Below are positions 51,777 to 55,225 of a DNA stretch of 55,225 nucleotides, piece by piece. Each line of letters starts with the position of its first letter. Within the stretch, counting starts at the first letter, position 1. The notes beneath the pieces were generated by a model. The model was given only the letters and a program-made list of their open reading frames with translations. It did not search any database and was not told where the DNA came from. Source of the DNA: Chthoniobacter flavus (GTDB lineage Bacteria; Verrucomicrobiota; Verrucomicrobiia; Chthoniobacterales; Terrimicrobiaceae); contig CAMCXK010000009.1 of assembly GCA_945883435.1 (NCBI GenBank), forward strand, positions 1 to 55,225, given 5' to 3'. A program made the position numbers and the translations under genes.

Positions 51777-52229
51777 TTAGAGTCCGATTTCGAAAGTCAC
51801 CCGCTTGTAGGCTTCCAGCGTGGCCGGTTGGTTTGCGGAGTGGCGGTCCTTCGACCAGATTTCAAAGCGTCCCCCGGCGCCGACGAAGACGATCTCTCCG
51901 CTGATACCAGCCGATGCCGCATGGGTGTCCGGGATTAAAATACGTCCTTGCTTGTCGGTCAGCACGCGGTGGGCGGCTCCCAGAAATTGGCGGATCGCCA
52001 TGCGTTTCTCATGAGGGGCGATGCCCGAGTCCTTGATCTGCTGCTCGGTGGCCCGCAACTCCGCCTGGGGCATTACCATCAGTTGGCCGTCCACCGGATG
52101 TGGCACGACGAAAAACTCCACATCCTCGCCGGAAACCCAAGCCGCCGGAACCGCCACGCGATTTTTCGCGTCGAGCGTCCGCTCAAAAGTGCCCGAGTAG
52201 AAGGGCCGGTCTGGAGTTTCGGGTGTCAT
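51777..52229 (-). CDS. mraZ: Transcriptional regulator MraZ
   Basis: A 150-residue protein with two AbrB-like swapped-hairpin repeats: FYSGTFERTLDAKNRVAVPA at the N-terminus and LTDKQGRILIPDTHAAS in the second half, both with the characteristic D-x-K/Q-x-R/G core. MraZ forms a ring that binds direct repeats in its own promoter and represses the dcw genes. Four such repeats lie 25-64 bases upstream of its ATG at 52229, consistent with autoregulation. A frame extending to 52709 covers the divergent thiC leader and is rejected. Confidence 0.93.
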   Translation of the reverse strand: MTPETPDRPFYSGTFERTLDAKNRVAVPAAWVSGEDVEFFVVPHPVDGQLMVMPQAELRATEQQIKDSGIAPHEKRMAIRQFLGAAHRVLTDKQGRILIPDTHAASAGISGEIVFVGAGGRFEIWSKDRHSANQPATLEAYKRVTFEIGL

Positions 52230-52253
52230 GGGTTCAAAGTTGCGAATCAAATA

Positions 52254-52293
52254 CTCTCGCCACTTTTCACCACAATTACCCATTTCTCCCCAC
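52254..52293 (-). promoter_or_regulatory. MraZ operator: four contiguous 10-bp direct repeats
   Basis: On the minus strand, four uninterrupted 10-base units read GTGGGGAGAA, ATGGGTAATT, GTGGTGAAAA and GTGGCGAGAG, sharing a TGG core once per helical turn. This matches the known MraZ box, which is a set of TGG-core repeats at 10-bp spacing. The block starts 25 bases before the mraZ ATG. I could not place a convincing -10/-35 pair; a promoter overlapping the repeats is likely. Confidence 0.85.
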
Positions 52294-52372
52294 TTTGGCA
52301 ATGGATTTTCTATTTTTTCTGAATTTTTTTCTTTGGCGATTGACCGCGGCGGGATGGCAGTGGAGGATGACC

Positions 52373-54483
<2,111 letters not shown>

Positions 54484-54543
54484 TGGAGTAACCGCCCGTC
54501 CGGGGGGTGCCCGGGCAACCCGTTGGCGCTCGCGGTTTCCGGT

Positions 54544-55225
54544 TTACTGCTTGTCCATGACATTGTCCGGTTGCGGCAGGATGCGGATGGAGAGAGGCCG
54601 CGGCGTGTCGAGGTGGATGTCGCGCTGGGGAAAGGCGAGTGCGATTCCCTCGGTGCCGAACGCATTGTAGATGGCAAGCCGCAGTTGGCTTGGCACGCGG
54701 GTGCCCGAGCCGAGAAGTCCCTTGTCCACCCAGAAGAAAAGCCGTAGGACCACGGCATCGCTTCCGAAATCGTGGAAGAGAGCCTCGGGTTCGGGCGACT
54801 TCAGGACATCCGGATGGTTCCGCGCGATGCCGAGAATGATCTCGCAGGCCCGCTCGACCGGGGATCCATAGGCGATACCGATCAAAACCTCCTCGCGGGC
54901 ATGGCGGTCGGTGAGCGTCCAGTTGACCACGGTGCTTTGGAGAATGGCGCTGTTGGGAATGAGGATTTCCACGCCATCCCCGCGGCGGAGGCGGGAGCAG
55001 CGCGAACCGATGGCGGTAACGGTGCCGGTGAACGAGCCCACATCCACGAGGTCGCCGATACGGATGGGGCGTTCGAAAAGGAGGATGATGCCGCTGATGA
55101 GGTTGTTCACCAGTTGCTGAGCGCCGAAGCCGACTGCGATGGCGGTGGCACCTCCGAGAAGGGCAAAGATGGTCAGCGGAATTTTCACCACCGCCAGCGC
55201 AACCAGGCTGATGAGAACCACGAGT
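54544..55225 (-). CDS. MscS-family mechanosensitive ion channel, partial (N-terminus beyond window)
   Basis: About 227 residues of the C-terminal half; the gene opens upstream of the window edge. The pore-lining TM3 (LLGGATAIAVGFGAQQLVNNL, given here as its Gly/Ala pattern) is followed by the MscS beta domain (RPIRIGDLVDVGSFTGTV, then GVEILIPNSAILQSTVVNWT) and the alpha/beta cage with a short charged tail. MscS channels open under membrane tension to release solutes. It is convergent with thiC, 60 bases from its stop. The full length, and whether it has MscK-like extra domains, cannot be told. Confidence 0.9.
   Translation of the reverse strand, partial: LVVLISLVALAVVKIPLTIFALLGGATAIAVGFGAQQLVNNLISGIILLFERPIRIGDLVDVGSFTGTVTAIGSRCSRLRRGDGVEILIPNSAILQSTVVNWTLTDRHAREEVLIGIAYGSPVERACEIILGIARNHPDVLKSPEPEALFHDFGSDAVVLRLFFWVDKGLLGSGTRVPSQLRLAIYNAFGTEGIALAFPQRDIHLDTPRPLSIRILPQPDNVMDKQ

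Noticed and set aside
52230-52340. Candidate promoter hexamers for mraZ and thiC (TTGCCA with TAATTG; TTGTGG with TATTTG; TTGGCA on the plus strand)
   Set aside because: Several weak pairs overlap and none is clearly better than the others, so no promoter is annotated.

Overview
The window is a 55 kb, GC-rich bacterial chromosome segment made almost entirely of core genes. The best taxonomic guess is Verrucomicrobiota. This rests on a long collinear division and cell-wall (dcw) cluster containing a MurC-MurB fusion, an added LysM membrane protein and a divergent FtsZ, together with glycine-rich RRM proteins and FolE2. No 16S rRNA gene is present, so the assignment is an inference.

Layout. 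1-7.3 kb: a partial NAD-dependent epimerase behind rpsU, a HAD phosphatase, an SDR enzyme divergent from folE2, an M29-like peptidase, an ECF sigma factor coupled to ispE, pyrF, and an L,D-transpeptidase lipoprotein. 7.3-9.3 kb: pgsA and der. 9.3-14.4 kb: a minus-strand run of a D,D-carboxypeptidase, a prepilin peptidase with a large insert, an orphan nuoA, an M48 protease and an RlmI-like methyltransferase. 14.4-20.1 kb: a secreted modular glycoside hydrolase and the resB-ccsA cytochrome c maturation pair. 20.1-22.7 kb: the translation block tRNA-Thr, tuf, tRNA-Trp, secE, nusG, tRNA-Met, which is not followed by the usual rplK-rplA genes. 22.7-27.5 kb: a three-gene set of a GAF-like/HlyD protein, a HlyD adaptor and an M50 site-2-protease/HlyD fusion. 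27.6-27.8 kb: a 193-bp MITE-like element with imperfect terminal inverted repeats and a perfect 8-bp target duplication. 27.9-32.4 kb: an HU-like protein, rpoN, an Fe-S photolyase, an RRM protein and a 62-residue unknown.

32.4-52.2 kb: the dcw cluster on the minus strand, in transcription order mraZ, rsmH, ftsL, ftsI, murE, murF, mraY, murD, lysM, ftsW, murG, murCB, ddl, ftsQ, ftsA, ftsZ, aroE and a small membrane protein. Most junctions are ATGA/GTGA overlaps or gaps of 1-6 nt, so the cluster looks translationally coupled. It is headed by four contiguous 10-bp repeats typical of MraZ operators. The window closes with a TPP riboswitch driving thiC, divergent from mraZ, and a partial MscS-type channel.

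How the genes work together. The dcw genes make the UDP-MurNAc-pentapeptide (MurC to MurF, Ddl), its lipid-linked form (MraY, MurG) and the septal machine (FtsZ, FtsA, FtsQ, FtsL, FtsW, FtsI). The DNPR motif in MurE suggests meso-diaminopimelate peptidoglycan, and the L,D-transpeptidase and D,D-carboxypeptidase elsewhere would remodel it. The least ordinary items are the MITE, the M50/HlyD gene set, the atypical FtsZ, the dcw LysM protein and the insert in the prepilin peptidase.
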